Below, piece by piece: positions 23,967-30,265 of a stretch of DNA of 34,388 nt. The stretch lies in IMG/VR virus record IMGVR_UViG_3300044837_000008, positions 1 to 34,388 of that record. One strand, 5' to 3'. The notes beneath the pieces were generated by a model. The model was not told where the DNA came from, searched no databases, and saw only the letters and a list, made by a program, of their open reading frames with translations. A program made the translations under genes and the position numbers. How positions within the stretch are numbered: position 1 is the stretch's first letter; every line of letters starts with the position of its first letter. This stretch comes from a virus.

Positions 23967-24128
23967 TTAACCCCCATAGTAACGTTTGATTTCAGTGAAG
24001 AGTTGTAGACGAGTGTCCTCAGTCATACCATCCACAAACTCCTTGAAGTTATCAGAGTACTCCAGAAGGACAAACATATCATTCAACATCTTTTCTTCGC
24101 TTACGCGCTCGGGTTTGCGGCCAGCCAT
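23967..24128 (-). CDS. Small hypothetical protein (53 aa) between polymerase halves
   Basis: ATG 24128 opens inside the preceding small gene (28-base overlap) and the frame ends at TAA 23969-23967, exactly where the polymerase C-terminal TTG begins in the same frame. The protein is mostly helical and charged (EEKMLNDMFVLLEYSDNFKEF), ending RLQLFTEIKRYYGG. Its function is unknown; it may serve mainly to couple or position translation of the polymerase half. Confidence 0.7.
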   Translation of the reverse strand: MAGRKPERVSEEKMLNDMFVLLEYSDNFKEFVDGMTEDTRLQLFTEIKRYYGG

Positions 24129-24259
24129 GTAATGATCGCCTGTTGTTGCTGTTGCAGTTGGTTAAGCATCGGAAGCAGGTTGTTAATATCAGCCTGATAC
24201 GCAGCTATCTGACCACTGATCTGGTCCAGTTGACACGTTAGTACTTGTTGAATCGTCAT
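24101..24259 (-). CDS. Small coiled-coil protein (52 aa) between polymerase halves
   Basis: ATG 24259 overlaps the preceding stop (ATGA). The sequence is a Gln/Leu-rich helix (VLTCQLDQISGQIAAYQAD, LLPMLNQLQQQQQAII) with coiled-coil potential and a single Cys. It may be a small oligomeric accessory protein. It is not recognisable as part of the polymerase. Confidence 0.65.
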   Translation of the reverse strand: MTIQQVLTCQLDQISGQIAAYQADINNLLPMLNQLQQQQQAIITWLAANPSA

Positions 24260-24414
24260 TCTTCATCCCCATAAATATCCTCTTCGGATTCATCTCCAAT
24301 ACCATCCCAACCTTCCCAATTATCTACTCCATTGGCATAAAGACGTTCGAGAATTTTGGCATCTTCTAGCAACTGATTATATTCCTTACGAGTAATAGTA
24401 ACGGTATCAGTCAT
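24256..24414 (-). CDS. Small acidic protein (52 aa) between polymerase halves
   Basis: ATG 24414 starts inside the end of the polymerase N-half (8-base overlap). The sequence begins MTDTVTITRKEYNQLLEDAK and has GVDNWEGWDGIGDESEE, a Trp-Asn-rich, strongly acidic end. Proteins with the segment VDNWEGY/W occur as small genes in other phage genomes, so I think it is a genuine gene rather than residue of an intron. Function unknown. Confidence 0.7.
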   Translation of the reverse strand: MTDTVTITRKEYNQLLEDAKILERLYANGVDNWEGWDGIGDESEEDIYGDEE

Positions 24415-25546
24415 TATATCGACTCACAAAAAGATCGTTAGCGGCGGAATCCATATTCTGTCCATTAGGTTTGGAGGAACTGAGTCGTCCCGTGGTTACA
24501 GTTACCTGATTGTACTGAGGATGTAGTACCCCAGGTTCCCAGTTCTGTTCCCGTCGAGTTTTGATTAGTCCATCGTATGTCTTGGATAGCAACGTTTCCA
24601 GACGAGTCTGCTGCTGAATCAACGAAACGATGTGGCGAGTTGCCTTGTTCGCTTTCAGCTTTAGCAGAGTATCGGCATTGGTTGCATAGAAACCAGCCTT
24701 CTTTAGTTCACTTCCCCGAAGAGGTTCAACCAGTCTTGGTAATTCGTGTTGAACGATTACATTCTTATACTTAGGTTGACCTGCTCTCATCCCCGTCTTG
24801 AAGAACCCATCATGCTCTTTAGTTTGTTCTTCAATTGTCCCACCGTAAAGGAAGGCAGACAACTGATCGCCACTACCGAAATTAATAGGGACGTTAGGAT
24901 AAACCTTAGATAGTTCTTCGGTGATGCATTGTATTTTAATTTTAATTTCGCTACTACGTTCCTCACACAACTCCTCGTTGAACCTAAGTCCGTTCCACTC
25001 CATCTCCTCCAGAATCAGAAGGTCCGCACACATCAACCTCACCAGACGCTTCTGCGAGGCGGATAAGGAATCCATCTGCGCTTCGTACAACTTCAGCGTT
25101 AATTCGGCATCCTGTATCGCATACTCCGATAATTCTTCCCAAGGAATGTCCTCCGTCTGGATACCATTCTTCCAATACTTCTCTGCAATTATATTGATCT
25201 TTGAGCCAAGTCCGTAATTTTGACATGACTCGTTCAAGCTGGGATATTTCCATTGTTGGTTACTCAGAATGAATTCAGCTAACTGGCAGTCCCACCAGGT
25301 TTTGTGGGTGGTGTCGATTCCCTGTCTTCGGAGGACGTGAATGTCATATTTAGCATTAAAGCCAACGAGAACTCCAGCTCCCTCAATTGAGTCTCGAAGG
25401 CTCGCAATGCTACTCTCATTGTATGTACTTGCGCCACTGCTGCGTTGATCTGCCCAAGAGTAGCATACTGCTTTGAATCGTCCATCGAAAGGTGCCCCTG
25501 TATTCCATGTGTTGTTTTCTGTATCGAGCGCCAGAGGCTCACTCAT
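24407..25546 (-). CDS. DNA polymerase I N-terminal half (3'-5' exonuclease and thumb, 379 aa)
   Basis: The first ~190 residues are a DnaQ-like proofreading domain: LALDTEN with Asp8/Glu10 (Exo I), VGFNAKYDIHV (Exo II), and YAIQDAELTLKL (Exo III). The thumb and beginning of the polymerase domain follow, ending with TGRLSSSKPNGQNM and NDLFVSRYND, which in intact family A enzymes lie immediately before motif A. The protein stops at TGA 24409-24407, so the catalytic palm is missing and is encoded 440 bases downstream (23241-23966). This is a split rather than a decayed gene: both halves keep all motifs and reading frames. No 5' nuclease domain is present; that is a separate gene. Confidence 0.9.
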   Translation of the reverse strand: MSEPLALDTENNTWNTGAPFDGRFKAVCYSWADQRSSGASTYNESSIASLRDSIEGAGVLVGFNAKYDIHVLRRQGIDTTHKTWWDCQLAEFILSNQQWKYPSLNESCQNYGLGSKINIIAEKYWKNGIQTEDIPWEELSEYAIQDAELTLKLYEAQMDSLSASQKRLVRLMCADLLILEEMEWNGLRFNEELCEERSSEIKIKIQCITEELSKVYPNVPINFGSGDQLSAFLYGGTIEEQTKEHDGFFKTGMRAGQPKYKNVIVQHELPRLVEPLRGSELKKAGFYATNADTLLKLKANKATRHIVSLIQQQTRLETLLSKTYDGLIKTRREQNWEPGVLHPQYNQVTVTTGRLSSSKPNGQNMDSAANDLFVSRYND

Positions 25547-25724
25547 AGAGAATCGTTGTAGTCACGTAGAAGTTTAAACCAGTAATACCGTCGTCCTTCA
25601 TCTGGAGATTGTATCCTTCAGCATTACCTTCAGCTGTTTCCAGATCAGTAAACACAGCCACAGGATGCTTATCATCTGCCATCTCCCTCATTACCACATA
25701 CACCTGAGTTGCTTTAAAGGTCAT
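25539..25724 (-). CDS. Hypothetical small protein (61 aa)
   Basis: ATG 25724 lies 8 bases into the end of the preceding frame on its upstream side, and its stop overlaps the polymerase start by 8 bases. The product has beta-alpha-beta character (QVYVVMREMADDKHPVAVFT, DLETAEGNAEGYNLQM), like small phage proteins that report as ferredoxin-like folds. Its function is unknown. Confidence 0.65.
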   Translation of the reverse strand: MTFKATQVYVVMREMADDKHPVAVFTDLETAEGNAEGYNLQMKDDGITGLNFYVTTTILYE

Positions 25725-25872
25725 TTGATTTATCCATAGATTCCAAAACCTTTGTCATGGCATTTACCATTTCGACAGTTCCCCAACCAAACCCTGTGCG
25801 AGCATATTGTTCTCTCGCAATCTCAGTCAGATGGTGCCACAACTCTTTAGGTATTGTAACGGTTCCGCTCAT
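25714..25872 (-). CDS. Small hypothetical helical protein (52 aa)
   Basis: ATG 25872 overlaps the helicase stop (ATGA), and the frame ends in TAA 25716-25714 just inside the next gene (11-base overlap). The sequence begins MSGTVTIPKELWHHLTEIAR and continues GFGWGTVEMVNAMTKVLE, two helices that may be amphipathic. It links helicase to the following gene without a gap, so coupling supports it. Function unknown. Confidence 0.7.
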   Translation of the reverse strand: MSGTVTIPKELWHHLTEIAREQYARTGFGWGTVEMVNAMTKVLESMDKSNDL

Positions 25873-27095
25873 AGATCTCTAAACCTACCAATGGTGGGCT
25901 CAATCAGACATTCCCATCGATCGTGACGAAGATTAGGATCAGAATCTTCATCTCCCCATAATTTATTTTTTGACAAGTGTAAGTACCTTAAATTATCATA
26001 ACCAGCTTCGTTCAACTTTCCGAGACCAAGAATCCAATCTGCCTCAGCTTGTTTGCTTGTCTTTGCGTTAGCCACGTGAGCCATAGTAAGCCATCTTTGT
26101 CCTTCCGCTGTACCATCGGCTTGGCAAACACCAATGACGGGACAATATTCTTTAGCCAGTTCTCGTGCCCAAATGTAAATGCTTCCAAGTCGAAGGTCTT
26201 CCCGATCATTGTCGAAGCCTTTGATTTTGTCAATCTGATCGAACACAATAATAGAGGGTTGCTGTTTTGCACAGATTTTCTCAACTTGTTTCCAGTGAAT
26301 ACTGGCAGAGTCCTTTAGAAGAAAGTTACCTTTGGTAAGGTCATGAAACTTCTTCTGGTTTCCTTCAATATCCCTCTGTAGGTTTACCTGATCAAGTCCT
26401 AGACAACTCTGGTACATCCGAAGTACCACTTCTTCACCGACCTGCTCATTGTTGAACCAGAGGCCCGGAGCATCGGCTTGTTGAAGCATGTACGATATTT
26501 CACTGGCGAGGAATGTAGTCTTACCAGTTTCAGGTCGAGCGAATACAAAACCAAAGTTACCCTTGCGTAGACTACCTAGACGCTTGTTTAATGAATCCAG
26601 ACGCCAACGAAGCCCAGGAGTGCCACGAGTCCGCTGCATAAGCTCAGCCAGATTAGTAGTGACAAAATCGCTAAGATCGTCATCACCAGAACTTTCCTCA
26701 GGTTGTTTAAGTTCATCGAGCTTGGTGGTTAATTGTTGATAGTCCCCCCTCCCTTCCGAAACCTCATACGCCTGAATAGATACCTCACGGAGCAGGCGAG
26801 TTCGTCGGAGAGAATCAATGAGACTACGAGTGCTAAAATCACTAGCTTCAGTAGATCGTAGAGCATCAAATACTCCTTGATAGAAATCTACTTTACTACG
26901 GTTAGTACTGAAATACAGATTGGATAAAGAGTCTACAGAGAGATCTTCTGGATTATCTACAGAAGTGTAGTAAGCATCGACAGTTCTTATGATAGGTTGG
27001 ACTTCCTTGCTGAAGTCACTTATGTCGATACTATCTCTTACAGAGGTGTAGTTCTCTTTATTACAGAGATATTTAACTACACTAAGTTCTATCAA
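25869..27095 (-). CDS. Replicative DNA helicase, DnaB-like SF4 (408 aa)
   Basis: The RecA-like core begins after residue ~165 with GLRWRLDSLNKRLGSLRKGN, then Walker A ARPETGKTT at 186-194 (Lys192, Thr193) and Walker B IIVFDQIDKI at 282-291 (Asp286). A later QADGTAEGQRW and HVANAKTSKQAEADWILG look like DnaB motifs H3/H4 (sensor Gln and Arg-finger region). The N-terminal ~150 residues are a helical domain as in DnaB/T7 gp4 linkers. It unwinds DNA 5' to 3' at the fork. Unlike T7 gp4, it lacks a primase domain; primase is the separate 28986-29738 gene. TTG 27095 follows AAGGAT by five bases. It is the first gene after promoters P2/P3. Confidence 0.9.
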   Translation of the reverse strand: MIELSVVKYLCNKENYTSVRDSIDISDFSKEVQPIIRTVDAYYTSVDNPEDLSVDSLSNLYFSTNRSKVDFYQGVFDALRSTEASDFSTRSLIDSLRRTRLLREVSIQAYEVSEGRGDYQQLTTKLDELKQPEESSGDDDLSDFVTTNLAELMQRTRGTPGLRWRLDSLNKRLGSLRKGNFGFVFARPETGKTTFLASEISYMLQQADAPGLWFNNEQVGEEVVLRMYQSCLGLDQVNLQRDIEGNQKKFHDLTKGNFLLKDSASIHWKQVEKICAKQQPSIIVFDQIDKIKGFDNDREDLRLGSIYIWARELAKEYCPVIGVCQADGTAEGQRWLTMAHVANAKTSKQAEADWILGLGKLNEAGYDNLRYLHLSKNKLWGDEDSDPNLRHDRWECLIEPTIGRFRDL

Positions 27096-27131
27096 ATACT
27101 ATCCTTATGTTGTTAAAGTATAATAGCTATT

Positions 27132-27160
27132 ATTATACCATGTCGAAGAACCCCTGTCAA
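27132..27160 (-). promoter_or_regulatory. Sigma70 promoter P2 (helicase operon)
   Basis: Minus-strand TTGACA (27160-27155) and TATAAT (27137-27132) have a 17-base spacer, a perfect consensus pair, with ATGG before the -10 as in P1. Predicted start is near 27125, about 30 bases before the helicase TTG. An inverted repeat is centred on the -35 box. Confidence 0.93.
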
Positions 27161-27171
27161 GGGGTATCTTC
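27145..27171. promoter_or_regulatory. Inverted repeat over the P2 -35 box (operator or plus-strand terminator)
   Basis: GAAGAACCCC (27145-27154) and GGGGTATCTTC (27161-27171) form an almost perfect dyad around TGTCAA, with one bulged base. On the plus strand it is followed by TTTTTCTTT (27172-27180), so it could act as a terminator. On the minus strand it covers -35, so it could be an operator. Which role is real cannot be told by sequence alone. Confidence 0.5.
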
Positions 27172-27207
27172 TTTTTCTTTGTTACTTTCTTTTTCTTATA
27201 TTTATAT

Positions 27208-27239
27208 GTTCTTTGTACTTATAGTTCTTTCGACTTATG
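27208..27239. repeat. Two direct 15-base repeats, period 16, between P2 and P3
   Basis: On the plus strand GTTCTTT-NN-ACTTAT occurs at 27208-27222 and again at 27224-27238, with only the two N positions different. On the minus strand the unit is ATAAGT-NN-AAAGAAC. They lie just downstream of the P3 -10 box, at the predicted P3 start. Such spacing (about 1.5 helical turns) suits binding of a regulator or repeated leader RNA motifs. Confidence 0.7.
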
Positions 27240-27244
27240 TGTAT

Positions 27245-27273
27245 ATTGTACCATATTTTTCAGTACTTGTCAA
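27245..27273 (-). promoter_or_regulatory. Sigma70 promoter P3 (upstream of P2)
   Basis: Minus-strand TTGACA (27273-27268) and TACAAT (27250-27245) are 17 bases apart, again with ATGG directly before the -10. The -35 overlaps the final codons of the 62-residue gene at 27270. P3 lies 113 bases upstream of P2 and serves the same helicase operon. Confidence 0.88.
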
Positions 27274-27458
27274 GGATATCTTGTAATTTGTAAGATGTGT
27301 TTGGTATCGATCCACTTGGTAGCCTGATGAAAGCTATCAAACTCCCTAGCCAAACTTGACCAAACGTCGGTCTCACGCACATAATTCCAAAAGATCCAGT
27401 CCTTGTACTGAACCTTACAGTGACCATCACCAAACTCAATGATTCGATATTTACGCAT
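27270..27458 (-). CDS. Hypothetical protein (62 aa)
   Basis: ATG 27458 starts inside the end of the preceding gene (8-base overlap). The protein is basic and aromatic-rich (KYRIIEFGDGHCKVQYKDWIFWNYV, shortened here to its character: strand-rich, many Trp/Tyr). The 3' end contains promoter P3's -35 box. It has no known catalytic motif. It is the last gene of its operon before the regulatory island. Confidence 0.65.
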   Translation of the reverse strand: MRKYRIIEFGDGHCKVQYKDWIFWNYVRETDVWSSLAREFDSFHQATKWIDTKHILQITRYP

Positions 27459-27792
27459 CTGGATTCACCGCCCTTGCTCCTTTGTTTCGTTCGAGGGCTT
27501 TTGCACAGTGATTCTCCTGAAAGATTGCAAGGAACGAACACATACGACAACCCCAACCCCAGTATGGTTGGACCGGTTTACCCTGTTCATAGGCCATAGC
27601 CTTGCTAGAACGGCTTGAGATCGTCTCGTCAGGGTCCCCTAGGCATAGGGTATTAACCAAGCAGTCCAACGTCACCAGGACGTTTTTAACGTACCCGTCA
27701 TCCGGGGAGTATTTGTACAACCCGAGGGGTGCCTTGACCATCCGTGCAACTGCGATGGCGATATTACTGAAATATAGTTTTACACTATTCAA
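27451..27792 (-). CDS. Hypothetical phage protein of an ill-defined small family (113 aa)
   Basis: The start is TTG 27792, which overlaps the protease stop (TTGA). The sequence shows LVTLDCLVNTLCLGDPDETISSR and YWGWGCRMCSFLA followed by ENHCAKALERN. I recall similar phage proteins in which a motif with GGDxxETLSSR is followed by W and a terminal HC motif; they have no experimentally known role. The Cys residues could bind metal, but only in part. It resembles genes often seen in lysis or accessory regions of phages. Confidence 0.65.
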   Translation of the reverse strand: MNSVKLYFSNIAIAVARMVKAPLGLYKYSPDDGYVKNVLVTLDCLVNTLCLGDPDETISSRSSKAMAYEQGKPVQPYWGWGCRMCSFLAIFQENHCAKALERNKGARAVNPDA

Positions 27793-28496
27793 TTAAGTTT
27801 CTCCAGTTCAGTAATTGGGGTCAGGAATGCCAGATCAAATACTTGTCCATTTACTTCCTTTGCCATCAGCGTTTCAGCTACTCCCATGACGCACCCCGTG
27901 GCTGCATCGATAGCCGGACCACCGCTATTCCCAGGCATAAGGGCACCATCCAGTTGAATGAAGTGGCCGAAAGTGCTCCTAACAGCATCATCCAAATTCC
28001 GATCTGGATTAGAGACTTTACCGAAGCTAATCGTAGAAGTGAACGCAAGGGGACCACCAATCAGGTTAAGTGACTCACCATAATACGGTTTAAACGTACA
28101 TACAGACAGTCCAGTGGGCCACTTGATAGCTGCCTGTGTCTGGGTATCAGTTGTGAGTGTCATCAGGTCTGGGCCTTGTAGAAGCTCACTATCTCCCCGC
28201 TTCTGTACATGGAAGATTCGAACCGTTTCATCTCCTTCAAACAGAACAGCTACCGGTTGAACTACATCCTGTGCTTCCACACAGTGTGCTGCTGTTACAA
28301 TCGTATGGGTTCCTTTCAAAATCCAACCACTACAGTAATCCCCACCAAGGGTCTGAATAGCTACCACGTTACCCAGCTGTTGTTCTAGGGTGGGTGGAGT
28401 AACAACGTTAGGACTTTCTGCGTAGGCATGTACACCCAGTGCTGCAATGATTGCAAATGCCAGCGCCCCGAGCGCTGACCCGATCTTAGTAAACAT
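27789..28496 (-). CDS. Secreted trypsin-like serine protease (235 aa)
   Basis: The catalytic triad is complete: His71 in VTAAHCVE, Asp110 in QGPDLMTL and Ser191 in MPGNSGGPAI. The N-terminus has a basic start, a hydrophobic core (LGALAFAIIAALG) and HAYA-E, so a Sec signal peptide with cleavage after residue ~26 is likely. Three or four Cys residues (55, 72, 133, 202) could form disulfides typical of the periplasm. It would cleave peptide bonds in the periplasm or outside the cell. The family is unusual for a phage. It sits in the leftward (early) block between primase-linked small genes and the helicase, not among lysis genes. Function could be superinfection exclusion or host envelope protein cleavage; both are inference. 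Confidence 0.88.
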   Translation of the reverse strand: MFTKIGSALGALAFAIIAALGVHAYAESPNVVTPPTLEQQLGNVVAIQTLGGDYCSGWILKGTHTIVTAAHCVEAQDVVQPVAVLFEGDETVRIFHVQKRGDSELLQGPDLMTLTTDTQTQAAIKWPTGLSVCTFKPYYGESLNLIGGPLAFTSTISFGKVSNPDRNLDDAVRSTFGHFIQLDGALMPGNSGGPAIDAATGCVMGVAETLMAKEVNGQVFDLAFLTPITELEKLN

Positions 28497-28498
28497 GA

Positions 28499-28699
28499 TT
28501 ATCTATTCCTCGAAAGGATTTCCGTTAACTTTTCATCATCATATACTGTATCAATCAACATCTGCGCTTCCCGAACACAACCTGCAATTAATCCCTCCAC
28601 ATTATAAATATTACCCGGATTACTCAACTTTGCACCGAGAATTCCTGCGGCATAGCACAGGAGACGTTCCTTCTCATTATTAACTTTAAATGTGCTCAT
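28499..28699 (-). CDS. Hypothetical protein (66 aa)
   Basis: ATG 28699 overlaps the preceding stop (TAATG). The product is helical with an internal moderately hydrophobic segment (ERLLCYAAGILGAKLSNPG) and ends with acidic and basic residues (DDEKLTEILSRNR). Two Cys residues are not in a paired motif. It precedes the protease gene by 2 bases. Function unknown. Confidence 0.65.
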   Translation of the reverse strand: MSTFKVNNEKERLLCYAAGILGAKLSNPGNIYNVEGLIAGCVREAQMLIDTVYDDEKLTEILSRNR

Positions 28700-28989
28700 T
28701 ACTTGTCCCCATACTTTTCTTTGAGGCGTTTAAATTGACGGCGTTCCATTTCAGCGTTCCTAATGGCAAATTCTGCTTCTCGCTTTTCACGGGCTTCCTC
28801 TTCTTTATCGGTTTCGAGCCGTTCCTCTGCTAATTCTACAACGATAGAGTCATCATAACCCAGGGAAATATCAATACTTCGTTTAACTCCGGACTTCTGA
28901 AAAGATTGTAACTTGGTGATTACCTTGTCTAGATCTCCTTCAAGGTCATATCGAATGTTCATGACCAGTACTGAAATCATCTTTTTCAT
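28699..28989 (-). CDS. Hypothetical protein with charged coiled-coil C-terminus (96 aa)
   Basis: The first half is alpha/beta (MISVLVMNIRYDLEGDLDK then SIDISLGYDDSIVVEL) and the second half is a long highly charged helix (EERLETDKEEEAREKRE) suggesting a coiled coil. The start overlaps the primase stop by 4 bases (ATGA). No family recognised. Confidence 0.65.
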   Translation of the reverse strand: MKKMISVLVMNIRYDLEGDLDKVITKLQSFQKSGVKRSIDISLGYDDSIVVELAEERLETDKEEEAREKREAEFAIRNAEMERRQFKRLKEKYGDK

Positions 28990-29738
28990 GATAACTTAGC
29001 CTCAATATAATCCATCGGATATTCTTTTGGATCGTCTTTACTGTACAGCACACGAGTATGGACGCCCATCAGTCCTAGTTGACGGGCGATCTTTTGACCT
29101 TCAGTGAACTTATCTGAATCCAGCCAGATAAATATCTTTTTGTACATCTTCGCCAACCGAGCTAGCTTTTTTTCAGGCATCGCTGCACTAAAGCAAGGTA
29201 TTCCGTCTGACACTCCTGAGTTGGCAACAACGATTCCGCTGATGCAGTCTTCAACAAGGCATGCCGTGTCTGTGCTTTTGCGACTATAATACGTTGCAAT
29301 AACGTCCGTTGGTGAGCCTCCAGTAAAGAATCGCTTGTCGTGAGTTGTGCCTTCCCTGAAGTTACGGGCTTGCCACAAGACCACATCGTCACCTTCGCCA
29401 TAAAACTGGTATATGAGTTGTTCACGTTGTTTACTCCATCCTACATCACGAAAGATAAGGTCCTGTACAGACAATCCGTACTTCTGGACCCACTCTACCA
29501 CCCTGCTTGGGTATCCTCCAAGGTCAGTATCATCAGGAGGGGGTCGTACAGCATTGTCCGATACTGGCTTTCTTGTAACCATTGATCGTATGCTCTCTGA
29601 TACCCCTCCCGGTTCCCAGTAGGAGCAGCCGAAACAAAATCCCGAACCACCCTCGTACCTCGCGAGATTGTCTTTTGAGCCACAGCGCGGACAGGACTCA
29701 TGTCGTTGAAAACGTGCGGAGTTCTCCCATCCATACAT
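28986..29738 (-). CDS. DNA primase, T7 gp4-like primase half (250 aa)
   Basis: The N-terminal zinc-binding domain has CPRC (Cys16, Cys19) and CFGC (Cys35, Cys38), as in T7 gp4 primase. The TOPRIM domain has Glu163 in CLVEDCISG and Asp207/Asp209 in IFIWLDSDKF. It makes short RNA primers on the lagging strand. The helicase half is a separate gene (25869-27095), as opposed to the T7 fused primase-helicase. A short helicase-linker is missing, so recruitment to helicase must use other contacts. ATG 29738 overlaps the upstream stop (ATG/TAA); four bases couple it to the next gene. Confidence 0.88.
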   Translation of the reverse strand: MYGWENSARFQRHESCPRCGSKDNLARYEGGSGFCFGCSYWEPGGVSESIRSMVTRKPVSDNAVRPPPDDTDLGGYPSRVVEWVQKYGLSVQDLIFRDVGWSKQREQLIYQFYGEGDDVVLWQARNFREGTTHDKRFFTGGSPTDVIATYYSRKSTDTACLVEDCISGIVVANSGVSDGIPCFSAAMPEKKLARLAKMYKKIFIWLDSDKFTEGQKIARQLGLMGVHTRVLYSKDDPKEYPMDYIEAKLS

Positions 29739-30043
29739 TATTTCCTCCGCTTCTGGCCGCCACCATTCTTGGGAACGATGATATCAACTACCATTACATC
29801 AGGAATGTCAACCATATACTGGTTAACATCTTCACTGTAGCCTGTGGGAACTGTATTGCGCTTGATACTCTGCACATTGGTCGCCGCTGCGCGGCTGGCC
29901 TTGTTAATAACATCTTGTGTTGTTTGTCGCAACTTCTGTACCTCCGGACACTTGCAGTTAGGATTCTCACAGGACTTATTTGACATCCACGTCAGTCGAT
30001 CCATCGTGACGTGACATTCTTTACAGGTCAGTTTCACAGTCAT
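29738..30043 (-). CDS. Zinc-ribbon-like small protein (101 aa)
   Basis: I place the start at ATG 30043, 23 bases inside the preceding gene, because the longer open frame to 30217 would overlap an evident Zn-ribbon gene by almost 200 bases. The N-terminus MTVKLTCKECHVTMDRLTW plus CENPNCKCPE gives a Cys pattern C-x2-C ... C-x4-C-x-C, likely a zinc knuckle. A helical middle and a C-terminal half rich in Val/Asp (YMVDIPDVMVVDIIV) follow. Function unknown; it couples to primase by overlap and may bind DNA or RNA. Confidence 0.7.
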   Translation of the reverse strand: MTVKLTCKECHVTMDRLTWMSNKSCENPNCKCPEVQKLRQTTQDVINKASRAAATNVQSIKRNTVPTGYSEDVNQYMVDIPDVMVVDIIVPKNGGGQKRRK

Positions 30044-30248
30044 TGCAGTCCGTTCCGAGATATTGTTGATAGTCTTCTCCTTCATCCCCATCGAATTCGG
30101 AGGGAAAGTCTCCCTCTTCAATGTCTGGAATGTCGTCGGCGACGGTCTTAAAGCAACCATTACATAAATCAACAAAGCCACCGCTACTAGAATATTTACG
30201 GACGGACTCACGATCATTCAACCTTTTGTCACAAGCTAAGCAACGCAT
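30021..30248 (-). CDS. Zinc-ribbon small phage protein (75 aa)
   Basis: MRCLACDKRLNDRES is followed by GGFVDLCNGCFKT, giving C-x2-C ... C-x2-C, a classical rubredoxin/zinc-ribbon knuckle pair. I recognise this as a common small phage protein found in early operons (MRCxACNxxLxDRE ... DLCxxC). The C-terminal half is very acidic (DIPDIEEGDFPSEFDGDEG). It probably binds a host or phage protein or nucleic acid. The activity is unknown. Confidence 0.78.
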   Translation of the reverse strand: MRCLACDKRLNDRESVRKYSSSGGFVDLCNGCFKTVADDIPDIEEGDFPSEFDGDEGEDYQQYLGTDCNDCETDL

Positions 30249-30265
30249 GATATTCCTTTAGTTGT

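Noticed and set aside
23967-24406. Group I intron or intein between the polymerase halves
   Set aside because: The gap holds three coupled small genes with their own start codons and no homing endonuclease or intein Cys/Asn-His splice residues. RNA-seq would settle it.
25970-25998. Plus-strand TTGACA within the helicase gene
   Set aside because: No acceptable -10 box lies 16-18 bases downstream, and the orientation is antisense to the operon.
29738-30217. Longer form of the zinc-ribbon protein with an N-terminal hydrophobic segment
   Set aside because: It overlaps a convincing zinc-ribbon gene by almost 200 bases; the hydrophobic part is a frame shadow of that gene. ATG 30043 is preferred.
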